DNA of 43,183 nt from UBA3210 sp963623095 (lineage in GTDB: Bacteria > Bacillota_I > Bacilli_A > RFN20 > CAG-449). How positions within the stretch are numbered: position 1 is the stretch's first letter; every line of letters starts with the position of its first letter. Location: NCBI GenBank assembly GCA_963623095.1, contig CAVFKD010000013.1, positions 1 through 43,183 on the forward strand. The letters run 5' to 3'. The notes beneath the pieces are model-generated. The model made no database searches, was not told where the DNA came from, and worked only from the letters and a program-made list of their open reading frames with translations. This document shows positions 1-7,898 of this stretch, in pieces. The translations under genes were made by a program, and so were the position numbers.

Positions 1-69
1 TAGCTCAATTGGCAGAGCAACTGATTTGTAATCAGTAGGTTGCTGGTTCGATTCCGGTGGTCGGCACCA
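1..69 (+). tRNA. tRNA-Thr (anticodon TGT), 5' end cut by the window
   Basis: The window opens at tRNA position 8, so the first seven acceptor bases are missing. The D arm (AGCTC...GAGCA), an anticodon stem ACTGA/TCAGT around loop TTTGTAA with anticodon TGT, a T arm with TTCGATT, a 3' acceptor GGTCGGC, discriminator A and an encoded CCA (67-69) are all visible. TGT reads ACA and related threonine codons. An intrinsic terminator follows at 82-111. Confidence 0.95.
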
Positions 70-81
70 TTTAAGTAAATT

Positions 82-111
82 AAAGCTTTGATTAAGTTCA
101 AAGCTTTTTTT
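82..111 (+). terminator. Intrinsic terminator after tRNA-Thr
   Basis: Perfect 10-bp stem AAAGCTTTGA / TCAAAGCTTT with a 6-nt loop, running into a T tract (105-111). It closes the tRNA transcript. It also leaves only about 20 bases before the next gene, so that gene either depends on readthrough or has a promoter hidden in the same stretch. Confidence 0.8.
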
Positions 112-131
112 GTACTTTAGGAGTAACACAC

Positions 132-722
132 ATGGATAAAATAGAAAGAATAAAAGAAAATAAATCTTATATTAGTAATCATTGCCCAGAATTATCGAAT
201 GCTCAATTAAAAGCAAAAACACTCTGTCAAAAATATAATATGTGTTTACCTGATGAAACTAAATTAAAAGAAGAAATTCTTATTTCACTTCTTGGTACTT
301 ATCATCCATGTGGAATAGAACCATCATTTCATTGTGATTATGGATTTAATATTCACTTACATGGTTTTTGTTTATTAAATTATAATTGTGTTATTTTAGA
401 TACATCTCCAGTAAATATTGGTAATATGGTCTTTATCGCTCCTAACTGCGTAATTGCTTGTTTTGGTCATGCAATTGATCCAATCAAAAGAAGCAAAGGA
501 ATAGGAACTTCTAAACCAATTACAATAAAAGATAATGTTTGGATAGGTGCTAGTTCAACAATTCTTGGAGGAGTAACCATTGGAGAAAATTCAATCATTG
601 CCGCGGGAAGTGTTGTAACAAAGAATATCCCTTCTAATGTAATCGCCGGAGGAGTACCTTGTAAAGTAATTAGAAATATTGAAGAAAAAGATAAAATAGA
701 TCCTTCTTTAATTGAATTTTAA
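132..722 (+). CDS. Hexapeptide-repeat O-acetyltransferase (maltose/galactoside acetyltransferase, NodL/LacA type)
   Basis: Transfers acetyl from acetyl-CoA to a sugar hydroxyl; probably a soluble trimer. The 196-aa length suits the Maa/LacA/NodL family (about 185-205 aa). The N-terminal third is the helical cap of this family. From about residue 75 the sequence becomes a left-handed beta-helix of repeated [LIV]-G-x4 turns (VNIGNMVFIAPNCVI, then IKDNVWIGASSTILGGVTIG), ending in AAGSVVTKNIP and IAGGVPCKVIRNI. The catalytic His is in CFGHAIDP. AGGAG lies about 8 bases before the ATG. It stands alone between two terminators, so the acceptor sugar cannot be told from context. Family assignment is strong; substrate is unknown. 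Confidence 0.85.
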   Translation: MDKIERIKENKSYISNHCPELSNAQLKAKTLCQKYNMCLPDETKLKEEILISLLGTYHPCGIEPSFHCDYGFNIHLHGFCLLNYNCVILDTSPVNIGNMVFIAPNCVIACFGHAIDPIKRSKGIGTSKPITIKDNVWIGASSTILGGVTIGENSIIAAGSVVTKNIPSNVIAGGVPCKVIRNIEEKDKIDPSLIEF

Positions 723-738
723 ATTTTAAACAAAGTAA

Positions 739-772
739 AAAAACGCTAATTTTTAGAAATTAACGTTTTTTT
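739..772 (+). terminator. Intrinsic terminator of the acetyltransferase gene
   Basis: A 14-bp stem, AAAAACGCTAATTT against AAATTAACGTTTTT with one C.A mismatch, a 4-nt loop (TTAG) and a T run to 772. The A run on the left arm would let it work in either direction. Confidence 0.75.
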
Positions 773-845
773 ATTCACTTTTGTATATTTTAAGTTAAAA
801 TAATATTTAACAAGTTATTAAAAATTAAATGAATGAGGTGATATT

Positions 846-1061
846 ATGCGATCGAAAGCACATTGTGTTTTAAAGTTATACGATTATTTAATGAAACAAC
901 AAGATGTTATTATGGAAGAATTTATGAAGGAATATAATATTTCTTCTCGTACTTTTAGAAGATACATCAATGAAATCAACCAATATATGTTAGACGCCTC
1001 AATTAATAAGAAAGCATATTTTAATCGTGTTACAAATTCTTATATGCTAAAAAATATTTAG
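846..1061 (+). CDS. Solo winged-helix DNA-binding protein (HTH_11/DeoR-like domain only)
   Basis: 71 aa, essentially one winged helix-turn-helix. Residues 8-30 form the first helices, the recognition segment is YNISSRTFRRYINEIN (about 30-45), as in WYL-family and DeoR-type regulators (S-x-R-T-x-x-R-x-I), and the end, FNRVTNSYMLKN, looks like the wing that closes such domains. No effector or WYL domain follows; the stop is genuine and a terminator follows. GAGGTG sits 5 bases before the ATG. It is convergent with gpsA and their stop codons overlap by 4 bases. Target unknown. It could be a repressor in its own right or the remnant of a longer regulator. Confidence 0.7.
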   Translation: MRSKAHCVLKLYDYLMKQQDVIMEEFMKEYNISSRTFRRYINEINQYMLDASINKKAYFNRVTNSYMLKNI

Positions 1062-1073
1062 CTTTCTTTTTTT
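1046..1073 (+). terminator. Weak terminator hairpin at the gpsA convergence
   Basis: GCTAAA-AAATA-TTTAGC followed by TTTCTTTTTTT. The AT-rich 6-bp stem covers the stop codons of both the solo HTH gene and gpsA. Probably works with the stronger hairpin at 1097-1122. Confidence 0.4.
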
Positions 1074-2062
1074 AAGTCTCTTTTCATTAATAAATCAATC
1101 TCCTCACGAGGAGATTTTTTTTCGAATAAAACATGGTATACGCTTGAAACAATTGGCATTTCAATTTTATATTCTAAACAAGCTTTATATAAATAAGCAC
1201 AAGCTTTAACACCTTCAACAGTTTTAGAATTATTATTTAATATTTCTTCTGCATTATTTGCTTGTCCTATTGCATAGCCAAAAGAAAAGTTTCTAGATTT
1301 AAAAGAAGTACATGTTAAAAATAAATCACCAATTCCAGTTAAACCTAAATATGTTTCTTTTTTACCGCCTTTATAAACGCCGAATTTAGTCATTTCGTGT
1401 AGGCCTCTAGTAATTAAAGCAGCACGGGCATTATCTTGAAATCCAAGGCCTGAACAAATACCGCTGGCAATCGCGATAACATTTTTAATACAAGCGCCAT
1501 ATTGTGCACCTATTTCATCATCATTGGTATATACTCTAAAATATGCATTTGAAAACATCTTTTGAACCACTTGCGCATATTCTAAGTTTTTACTTACCGC
1601 GGAAATTAAAGTAAATTCTTTATTCGCTACTTCCAAAGCAAAACTAGGTCCAATCAAAGTAACAACATCTTTATAAGAATAACCATTTAATGCATTTTTA
1701 ATTGTATCTGATAAAGGTGAAAAAGTCTTTCCATCTAATCCTTTTGCGACATTAACAATCAAAGTATTACCCTTTGAATATTCTTTTATTTGAGAGCATA
1801 TTGATTCTAAAGCGCCACTAGGAGTAGCGATAAGAATAACTTCTGGATCAAATAATGTTAATGCATCTTTAATTGAAGTAGTCGCTTTTAAATTGTCATT
1901 TAATAATGTTTCATTAAAGAATTTAGAATTCTTATGGTTTAAATTAATATCATTAACTTCTTGTTCATTAACACCATAAATTAATACTTCATGATTGTTA
2001 TCGCTTAAAACATTACCTAAAGCACTGCCCCAAGCACCACTTCCTAATATTGTTACTTTCAT
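1058..2062 (-). CDS. gpsA: Glycerol-3-phosphate dehydrogenase [NAD(P)+]
   Basis: Reduces dihydroxyacetone phosphate to sn-glycerol 3-phosphate, the backbone of phospholipids; cytoplasmic. 334 aa, the usual length. The Rossmann motif GSGAWGSALG is at residues 7-16, the NVAKGLDG and GPSFALEVA segments lie in the middle, and the C-terminal domain begins near YGACIKNVIAIASGICSG, which carries the catalytic Lys, followed by LGLTGIGDLFLTC. Its ATG overlaps the stop of the upstream VanZ gene (ATGA, 2059-2062), so the two are probably translationally coupled. Its 3' end holds the terminator of the convergent HTH gene. Confidence 0.96.
   Translation of the reverse strand: MKVTILGSGAWGSALGNVLSDNNHEVLIYGVNEQEVNDINLNHKNSKFFNETLLNDNLKATTSIKDALTLFDPEVILIATPSGALESICSQIKEYSKGNTLIVNVAKGLDGKTFSPLSDTIKNALNGYSYKDVVTLIGPSFALEVANKEFTLISAVSKNLEYAQVVQKMFSNAYFRVYTNDDEIGAQYGACIKNVIAIASGICSGLGFQDNARAALITRGLHEMTKFGVYKGGKKETYLGLTGIGDLFLTCTSFKSRNFSFGYAIGQANNAEEILNNNSKTVEGVKACAYLYKACLEYKIEMPIVSSVYHVLFEKKSPREEIDLLMKRDLKKES
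1097..1122 (+). terminator. Intrinsic terminator lying inside the gpsA coding sequence
   Basis: AATCTCCT-CACG-AGGAGATT followed by eight T (1115-1122), read on the plus strand. It is the strongest terminator candidate for the solo HTH gene, yet it lies within the last codons of gpsA on the other strand, where it encodes SPREEID. Confidence 0.65.
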
Positions 2063-3606
2063 AAACTCTCCTTCTTATTTGCTTTATTTTTAATTAAATA
2101 TATCAATATATCTATAAATAATATAATGACAAATGGAATACATGCACCAAGCATATCAATTCCTACATCTTTAAAAGATGGTCCTCTTGATCCTGCGAAT
2201 ACTTGAATAAATTCGCTTAAACAAGCAAGTAATAAGCTAACACCAAAAGATATAGGATAAGAAATATATTTCTTTTTAATAAACATTAAATATGTCAAAG
2301 TACCAAATAAACTCATCGCCATAAATAATCCAAAATGACCAACTAATTTTCTAATCCAATAAGAAAAAGTCGCAATATCTTTAATATATGGTTGTCTAAT
2401 AACGCTGACATTAATAACCTTATCTAAATGTTGTCCATCATAATCAAGGGATATTTTAATAGTTGTGTCACCTTTTTCTAATGTTTGAATTAAGCCATTA
2501 TCATCAATAACTAATATGGAAGTATCGCCACTTTCAAACTTAACATTTTTATAAGTTGCTTCACTATCAAAAGAAATATTTAATTTCGTGGAATTTAAAA
2601 CGCTTAAAGATAAAACTCCATTACTTAAAGTATTATTAATTTTAATTTCACTAGGAAATACATCATATGTTTTTAAATTAGTTTCATATAATTTATTACC
2701 ATTGCTTCTAGAAATAACTTCCAAAGATAAATTATCAGATGATTTATAAATAAATAATTTATTATCTTTTACTTCTAAATATGATTCATCTACTTTGTAA
2801 TATAAATCATTAATATTTGCTTCACTTGGTAAATAACTATAACTAATATCATAACTAGAATTGACATATAATTTTTCATTAAAAGAATTTAAAGAATATG
2901 AAGTAATAGTTTTATTATTTCCACTTGTTCCTAGTTTAAATTCTAATGATGTATTTTTATCATCATTTAAAGAAATATCGATATTAAAACTATTCGCGTT
3001 ATTATCTAAATAAAAAGCACCATATTCATTAACATTGACACTACTAGAAGTATAATTACATTTATAAATATGTGTATCACTAATAATATCAATGTAATGA
3101 TATGTATTATAATCTAATACCATATCTTTAGAATATTCTTTTCCATCAATTAAAATACTATATTCATCAATTGAAGGATAACTAACTTTAATAGGTAAAT
3201 TTAAAAATACATCGCTATTGGCTTTAGAAGTAGCTTTAATTTCACATTCACCTATACTATTAAAAGTAACATTACCATGAGAATCAACCGATGCAATTGA
3301 AGGATTGGAGCTAACATAAGTTAAACTCTTATTAGATGCTTCAGAAGGTAAAACATTTAAATCTAATTTAATATTTTCACCAAGATAAGTATTTTCTAAA
3401 GAACTATTTAATTCAATCTTATTAACATCGATATAAACATTGTTTTCTTTTGTGACTTTATTTAGGATTGATGAAAAAATATTCACCACTTTATTAGATT
3501 CATTGCTGGAAGTTGTTCCATTTAAAGAAGCATGAACAATAATTAATGTTGAACATATAATATATAAAACTAAGCAAATGTATTTAAATATATTTCTCTT
3601 TTTCAT
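2059..3606 (-). CDS. VanZ-family membrane protein with Ig-like (Big_2) domains inserted after the first membrane segment
   Basis: 515 aa. TM1 is at about 7-26, followed by the short VanZ-type linker HASLNGTTSS. A long extracytoplasmic part (about 50-405) follows, with at least one clear Big_2 domain (about 58-145: VLPSEASNKSLTYVSSNPSIASVD, GNVTF, GECEIKATS) and a second likely one at about 315-400 (GDTSILVIDDNGLIQTLEKGDTTIKI). Residues 412-505 carry the remaining membrane segments and the VanZ signature GHFGLFMAMSLFG, EFIQVFAGSRGPSFKDVGID. VanZ itself gives low-level teicoplanin resistance; the role of most VanZ-like proteins is unknown. GAGGA precedes the ATG. The gene is coupled to gpsA. 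The domain reading is good; the function is open. Confidence 0.8.
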   Translation of the reverse strand: MKKRNIFKYICLVLYIICSTLIIVHASLNGTTSSNESNKVVNIFSSILNKVTKENNVYIDVNKIELNSSLENTYLGENIKLDLNVLPSEASNKSLTYVSSNPSIASVDSHGNVTFNSIGECEIKATSKANSDVFLNLPIKVSYPSIDEYSILIDGKEYSKDMVLDYNTYHYIDIISDTHIYKCNYTSSSVNVNEYGAFYLDNNANSFNIDISLNDDKNTSLEFKLGTSGNNKTITSYSLNSFNEKLYVNSSYDISYSYLPSEANINDLYYKVDESYLEVKDNKLFIYKSSDNLSLEVISRSNGNKLYETNLKTYDVFPSEIKINNTLSNGVLSLSVLNSTKLNISFDSEATYKNVKFESGDTSILVIDDNGLIQTLEKGDTTIKISLDYDGQHLDKVINVSVIRQPYIKDIATFSYWIRKLVGHFGLFMAMSLFGTLTYLMFIKKKYISYPISFGVSLLLACLSEFIQVFAGSRGPSFKDVGIDMLGACIPFVIILFIDILIYLIKNKANKKESL

Positions 3607-3687
3607 AATATCCTCGCAAGAAAAAGTATAACACTTATAAAAATAAATATCATTTAATTAAAATAATTCTAACCACTTTTATAAAAT

Positions 3688-3696
3688 TGGTATACA
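3688..3696 (+). promoter_or_regulatory. Extended -10 promoter candidate for the small gene and upp
   Basis: TGGTATACA, an extended -10 (TGn plus TATAAT-like) about 24 bases before the ATG at 3720. No good -35 is visible 17 bases upstream. The same TGGTATA form recurs upstream of deoD and of the third ACP. Confidence 0.45.
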
Positions 3697-3719
3697 ATAG
3701 ATAACTAGAAAGGAGCAAT

Positions 3720-3929
3720 ATGGAAAAAATATCAAGTTTAGAATTAATTATTTCTCTTTTAAAGCAGGGCCATATAATTACTTATAAACCATATAACAAT
3801 CCTAGCAACTTTCTAATTTTTAAAGGAGACAAAAAGATTAAGGTCTTTAATGAACATCTCTCTTATTATATTAATGAAGATGATCTTAAGGAGTTAGCTA
3901 ACCTTTTTGAATTCTATTTATATAACTAA
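3720..3929 (+). CDS. Small protein of unknown function upstream of upp
   Basis: 69 aa. I do not recognise the family. It has a perfect AAGGAG five bases before its ATG and ends 18 bases before upp, so it is very likely a real gene in the same transcript. The sequence predicts a helix (about 4-17), a beta-rich middle (HIITYKPY, NFLIFKG, KKIKVF) and a C-terminal helix (EDDLKELANLFEFYLY). No signal peptide, cysteines or membrane segment. The helix-strand-strand-helix look could be a small regulator or adaptor, but this is a guess. Confidence 0.65.
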   Translation: MEKISSLELIISLLKQGHIITYKPYNNPSNFLIFKGDKKIKVFNEHLSYYINEDDLKELANLFEFYLYN

Positions 3930-3947
3930 TAACATCAGGAGGTTAAT

Positions 3948-4574
3948 ATGTTAAAAGTTTGTAATCACCCATTAATTGACGTCAAGTTAAACCACATGAG
4001 AGACGAAAATACACGTCCAAAGGAATTTAGAGAAGCATTAGATGAAATTGCATCTTTAATGACTTATGAAGTATTTAGAGATTTAGAAGTAGTCGATACT
4101 GATAAAACAATCACTACTCCTACTAGCGCAGTCTTACCAAAGAAAAAGATTAAACAAAATTTAATCATTGCACCAATCTTAAGAGCAGGCTTAGGCATGG
4201 TCGAAGGTGTTAGAAACATGGTTCCAACAGCAAGAATCGGTCATATTGGTATGTTTAGAAACGAAGAAACATTAGAACCACAAGAATACTATTTCAAACT
4301 TCCTGAAGTAGAAAATCCATTAGTACTTATTTGTGATCCAATGCTCGCTACAGGTGGTAGCGCAAACGCTGCAATCGCGGCAGTTAAAAAAAGAGGCTAT
4401 AACAACATTAGATTAATGTGTTTAGTCGGTGTACCAGAAGGTATTTCTGCAGTACAAAAAGCTCATCCAGATGTCGATATTTATATCGCTGCAGTTGATG
4501 ATCATTTAAATGAAAAAGGTTATATCTTACCAGGTTTAGGTGATGCTGGTGATAGAATCTTCGGTACTAAGTAA
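3948..4574 (+). CDS. upp: Uracil phosphoribosyltransferase
   Basis: Converts uracil and PRPP to UMP in pyrimidine salvage; cytoplasmic. 208 aa, the normal length. Hallmarks are the N-terminal HPLIDVKLNHMRD, the APILRAGLGMVEG segment, the PRPP loop DPMLATGGSA and the C-terminal PGLGDAGDRIFGTK. CAGGAGGT sits seven bases before the ATG. Follows the small unknown gene in one operon and is closed by a terminator at 4591-4617. Confidence 0.97.
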   Translation: MLKVCNHPLIDVKLNHMRDENTRPKEFREALDEIASLMTYEVFRDLEVVDTDKTITTPTSAVLPKKKIKQNLIIAPILRAGLGMVEGVRNMVPTARIGHIGMFRNEETLEPQEYYFKLPEVENPLVLICDPMLATGGSANAAIAAVKKRGYNNIRLMCLVGVPEGISAVQKAHPDVDIYIAAVDDHLNEKGYILPGLGDAGDRIFGTK

Positions 4575-4590
4575 TATATAAACAAAACAA

Positions 4591-4617
4591 GCGAGGTTCA
4601 AAAGAATCTCGCTTTTA
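4591..4617 (+). terminator. Intrinsic terminator of upp
   Basis: 9-bp stem GCGAGGTTC / GAATCTCGC (one G.T pair), 4-nt loop, then TTTTAGTTT. Confidence 0.8.
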
Positions 4618-4661
4618 GTTTGTAAATGAATTACTTATCATATAAAAAGATATTTTTTACC

Positions 4662-4689
4662 AAACTAAAACCCAGGTTTTAGCCTGGGT
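4662..4689 (-). terminator. Intrinsic terminator of the HAD phosphatase gene
   Basis: On the minus strand ACCCAGG-CTAAAA-CCTGGGT is followed by TTTAGTTT, one base past the stop codon at 4691. Weaker pairing of ACCAAA with TTTGGT could lengthen the stem. Confidence 0.7.
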
Positions 4690-4690
4690 A

Positions 4691-5515
4691 TTAGATTTGG
4701 TTATTTTCTTTTGCTAAAAGCATTTCCTTTAATTGGATAGAATCAATAATTAATTTTACTAATTTTTCTAATTGAGAATTAGCTTTAAAATCAGATTTAC
4801 AAGCATAGTTAACTCTATTATCTTGTAATAATTGAATAGATACATCCTTTTTATTTGGTGGGTAAACTGCGATTGCAGTACCGCCTTTTTCTTTAACTAA
4901 AGTCATCGCAGGAATATCAGTCATTCCATCACCAATATAAATCATATTTCTAAATTGAACATGTTTTGTTTCAATTCTTTGGTTAACTGTTTTATCGTCA
5001 GTAACATTCATCGCACCTTTATTAATTCTAAATAAATATTGTGTTTTTAATGTATAATTAACGATTGTTTTAGGCCAATAAGCTTCACCATATTGATCAT
5101 AAAGGAATTCACAACCATATACTTGTTTAAATTCTTTGTAAATTGCGCTACCTTCGATAATCTCTTTATTTCCGGATGAAATAATATAGTGTTCAATATT
5201 AATACCATGTTCTTCACCATATTGATTAATTCTTTTAAACCAAGTAGTAACACCTTCATAGAATTTAACATCTTTACCTAAAGAATTTAAATATTCTCTA
5301 GTAAGTTTAATTTTCTTTTTATTACATTCTTCAATCATTACTCTTAAGTAAGAAAGAATAGATTCAACTCCAGTATTTTTAGATAAACTATCTGTTTTAC
5401 TCCAGAATTCTTCCGGTGTTAAACCTAAATTTGGAATAAAAGAAAATGATTGCATATCATTAGTTGCGAGAGTTTTATCAAAGTCATAACATAATGCGAC
5501 AGTAATTTTTTCCAT
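4691..5515 (-). CDS. HAD-superfamily phosphatase (phosphoserine-phosphatase-like fold)
   Basis: 274 aa, soluble. HAD motif I is DFDKTLAT (about 11-18; the first Asp is the nucleophile, the second the acid/base), motif II is ISSGNKE, and motif IV is YIGDGMTDIPAM. A helical cap lies between motifs I and II. Likely hydrolyses a small phosphorylated metabolite; the substrate cannot be read from the sequence. GGAGG precedes the ATG. It has its own promoter (5538-5566) just after the thioesterase gene and its own terminator, so it is probably not part of the fatty-acid operon. Confidence 0.85.
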   Translation of the reverse strand: MEKITVALCYDFDKTLATNDMQSFSFIPNLGLTPEEFWSKTDSLSKNTGVESILSYLRVMIEECNKKKIKLTREYLNSLGKDVKFYEGVTTWFKRINQYGEEHGINIEHYIISSGNKEIIEGSAIYKEFKQVYGCEFLYDQYGEAYWPKTIVNYTLKTQYLFRINKGAMNVTDDKTVNQRIETKHVQFRNMIYIGDGMTDIPAMTLVKEKGGTAIAVYPPNKKDVSIQLLQDNRVNYACKSDFKANSQLEKLVKLIIDSIQLKEMLLAKENNQI

Positions 5516-5537
5516 AAGTTACCTCCAAGGTTTATAT

Positions 5538-5566
5538 ATTCTACAATATTTTTATAAAAATAGCAA
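5538..5566 (-). promoter_or_regulatory. Sigma-A type promoter of the HAD phosphatase gene
   Basis: On the minus strand TTGCTA (5561-5566), a 17-base spacer, and TAGAAT (5538-5543), about 20 bases before the start codon. Confidence 0.6.
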
Positions 5567-5576
5567 ATGCCCTATT

Positions 5577-6278
5577 TTAACGGTATCTAAGAACCGCTTT
5601 TGAAGATATCGAATTATCTTCTTTTAAGATGTTAAATACAATCTCATGATCATTATTTTGATATGTCGTTGTAATTATTTCATCTTCTAAAACTTCTTCA
5701 TTAAAATTAATTTCAAATTCATAAATATCTAAAGAAAGATACAAATCACTTTTTAAAGCATTTAAATAATATCTAACATAACTAACATTATTTAAATGAG
5801 AAGAATAATCTATATCCGAAGAATAGACTTTATGAGTAAGTTGGTTTTGTTTTTCAATTAATGGAATACGTGAATAAATTCTAATTTTAGGAAGTATACC
5901 ATCTTCTTTAATATTTAACATATCTAATGAGATTGATTCTCTTGTATTAAAATTAATTCCACATATTTCTGTATAAGAAGTTACAACCGCTTCATTATCT
6001 AATAAAACATTAGTTTCTAAGATAAAAGACATATGATTAAGTTTAACTAAATGAACTTCAAAATCTAATACATCATTTAAAGAAGGCATTTTTTCTATTA
6101 CCATCTTATTTCTTAAGACAACTAAGATAATGTTATATAAAGGCTTTAAATATTCATTATTGAGATGATGATCTTCTAAATACTCAGTTGTTGCATCTTC
6201 TATTAATGCACTTAAAGAAATTAAATTAAGTTTAAAAGAAGCATCTACTTGTGAAAATCTAACTCTAATTTTTTCCAT
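5577..6278 (-). CDS. Acyl-ACP thioesterase (plant FatA/FatB-like, double hotdog)
   Basis: Would hydrolyse acyl-ACP to free fatty acid and ACP, ending chain growth. 233 aa with two hotdog halves. The N-terminal half starts KIRVRFSQVDASFKL and includes a LNHMSFILETN strand. The second opens KVYSSDIDYSSHLNNVSYV (about 150-168), matching the FAT-family pattern DxDxNxHVNN. The catalytic His is H161, but the Asn two residues before it in plant and lactobacillar enzymes is Ser159 here. Last gene of the fatty-acid operon, overlapping birA by 14 bases. This suggests that synthase products leave as free acids. Family assignment is good; activity is less certain because of the Asn change. Confidence 0.8.
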   Translation of the reverse strand: MEKIRVRFSQVDASFKLNLISLSALIEDATTEYLEDHHLNNEYLKPLYNIILVVLRNKMVIEKMPSLNDVLDFEVHLVKLNHMSFILETNVLLDNEAVVTSYTEICGINFNTRESISLDMLNIKEDGILPKIRIYSRIPLIEKQNQLTHKVYSSDIDYSSHLNNVSYVRYYLNALKSDLYLSLDIYEFEINFNEEVLEDEIITTTYQNNDHEIVFNILKEDNSISSKAVLRYR

Positions 6279-6981
6279 TTAAGCCTCCAATTAAACTCTT
6301 TTTAATATTAATCTCATTTGAATTAATAATTTTTTTATTGTTATTATTATCAATAACTACTAAATAACCTTCTTTAGTAAAATCTATTACTTTATAATAA
6401 TTTCCTTCATGAATAATTTCACGATTCATAATAATATTGTTATTGCGATATATAGGCATTAAATCATCGATATTAATTTTTAATAGATGATCAAATTCTA
6501 ATAATACTTCTTCTAATAAATCTTCTTTGTTAATAGAAATATATTCATTTATTCCTGTGGCATTAAATTCTTCTTTACCTTTTAAATTAATACCAATACC
6601 TAGAACAATATATTCCAAATCACTACCTAAATAGCTAGATTCCGCTAAAATGCCACATATTTTTTTATCATCGACATAAATATCATTAGGCCATTTAATA
6701 AAAGCGTTAATATGATGTTTTCTTAATACATTCATAATAACTAAACTCGATATTATTTCATACCTATTATCTTCTTTAAAGATAATTGAAAAAGGTAAGC
6801 AAGCAGTTGAATCCCATGTATGAGTCATTCTTCCTTTACCAGATGTTTGATTATCAGTATAAAGAACACTCCTTGAGTTAAACTCTAAGGAGTGTGATTT
6901 TAAATATGTATTAGTAGAATCCACTTCTTTAATATAATTTAAACTAAAAGAAGCAATATTTTTCTTAAATACGATATCCAT
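6265..6981 (-). CDS. birA: Biotin-[acetyl-CoA-carboxylase] ligase, monofunctional
   Basis: Makes biotinyl-AMP and attaches biotin to the BCCP lysine (AccB, encoded in the same operon). 238 aa: catalytic domain EVDSTNTYLK, the biotinyl-AMP loop TSGKGRMTHTW (about 46-56), KWPNDIYVDDKKICGILAE (about 96 on), VLGIGINL, and a small C-terminal SH3-like part. There is no N-terminal helix-turn-helix, so it cannot act as the biotin repressor. Start is immediately after the fabD stop (TAAATG). Confidence 0.93.
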   Translation of the reverse strand: MDIVFKKNIASFSLNYIKEVDSTNTYLKSHSLEFNSRSVLYTDNQTSGKGRMTHTWDSTACLPFSIIFKEDNRYEIISSLVIMNVLRKHHINAFIKWPNDIYVDDKKICGILAESSYLGSDLEYIVLGIGINLKGKEEFNATGINEYISINKEDLLEEVLLEFDHLLKINIDDLMPIYRNNNIIMNREIIHEGNYYKVIDFTKEGYLVVIDNNNNKKIINSNEINIKKSLIGGLNGKN

Positions 6982-7887
6982 TTATTTACCTAATTTTGAA
7001 ACAATATCTAAATATCCATTGTAGTCAGATACATTATAAATAGTTGCAGTAGGTGAAATTTTTCTAATAAAACCAGTTAAAGTTTTACCAGGTCCAATTT
7101 CAACAAATGTATCTACACCTTGTTCTAAAAGATATTTAACAGAATCTTCAAAATAAACACTATGACAGATTTGATCTTTTAAAATATCATTTAAAGGACG
7201 AGTTTCTTCTTTACCAGAAACATTATAAATAATTTTATAAACAGGTTTGTTTGGTGTAAATCTATCTAATACTTCTTTTAATTCGACAGAAGCATTATTT
7301 AATAATGAAGAATGGAAAGCACCTGATACATTTAAAGGAATCGCTCTTCTTGCTTTAGCTTCAATTAAAAGTTCACAAGCTTTATCAACTGCGTCATTGC
7401 TACCTGTAATAACAATTTGTCCTGGGCAATTGTAATTTGCGATTTCAACTACTCCATTATCAACTTTCTTTAAAGTTTCTAAAATAGTTTCTCTATCTAA
7501 ACCGATAATCGCAGCCATCTTAGTTGTTCCTAAAGGTAAAGCATTTTGCATGATTCTACCTCTATTAGAAATAATTTCAATCGCGTCTTCAATCTTCCAA
7601 GTTTCTGCGAAAGCTAAAGCAGTATATTCACCTAAAGATAAGCCACAAGCATAACTTGGAACAATACCTTTTTCTTTTAATGCTGTTGCAATAGCAAATC
7701 CAGTTAATAACATCGCTTTTTGAGCGTATGCAGTTTGATTTAATAATTCATTTTCATTAAAGCATAAATCTTTAATTTCAGGGAATTTATCATAAATATT
7801 TTTAACGGAGTCTAAATTTTCATAAAAATCTTTACCCATTCCAATATATTGGGCACCTTGACCCGCGAAACAAAATGCAATTTTCAT
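6982..7887 (-). CDS. fabD: Malonyl-CoA:ACP transacylase
   Basis: Moves malonyl from CoA to ACP. 301 aa. The opening FAGQGAQYIGMGKDF is standard. The nucleophile is Ser84 in GLSLGEYTAL; most enzymes have GHSxGE, here Leu replaces that His. The catalytic His is in SGAFHSSLL and the end FVEIGPGKTLTGFI is typical. Between accA and birA in the operon, 11 bases after accA. Confidence 0.95.
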   Translation of the reverse strand: MKIAFCFAGQGAQYIGMGKDFYENLDSVKNIYDKFPEIKDLCFNENELLNQTAYAQKAMLLTGFAIATALKEKGIVPSYACGLSLGEYTALAFAETWKIEDAIEIISNRGRIMQNALPLGTTKMAAIIGLDRETILETLKKVDNGVVEIANYNCPGQIVITGSNDAVDKACELLIEAKARRAIPLNVSGAFHSSLLNNASVELKEVLDRFTPNKPVYKIIYNVSGKEETRPLNDILKDQICHSVYFEDSVKYLLEQGVDTFVEIGPGKTLTGFIRKISPTATIYNVSDYNGYLDIVSKLGK

Positions 7888-7898
7888 AAGTTACCTTT

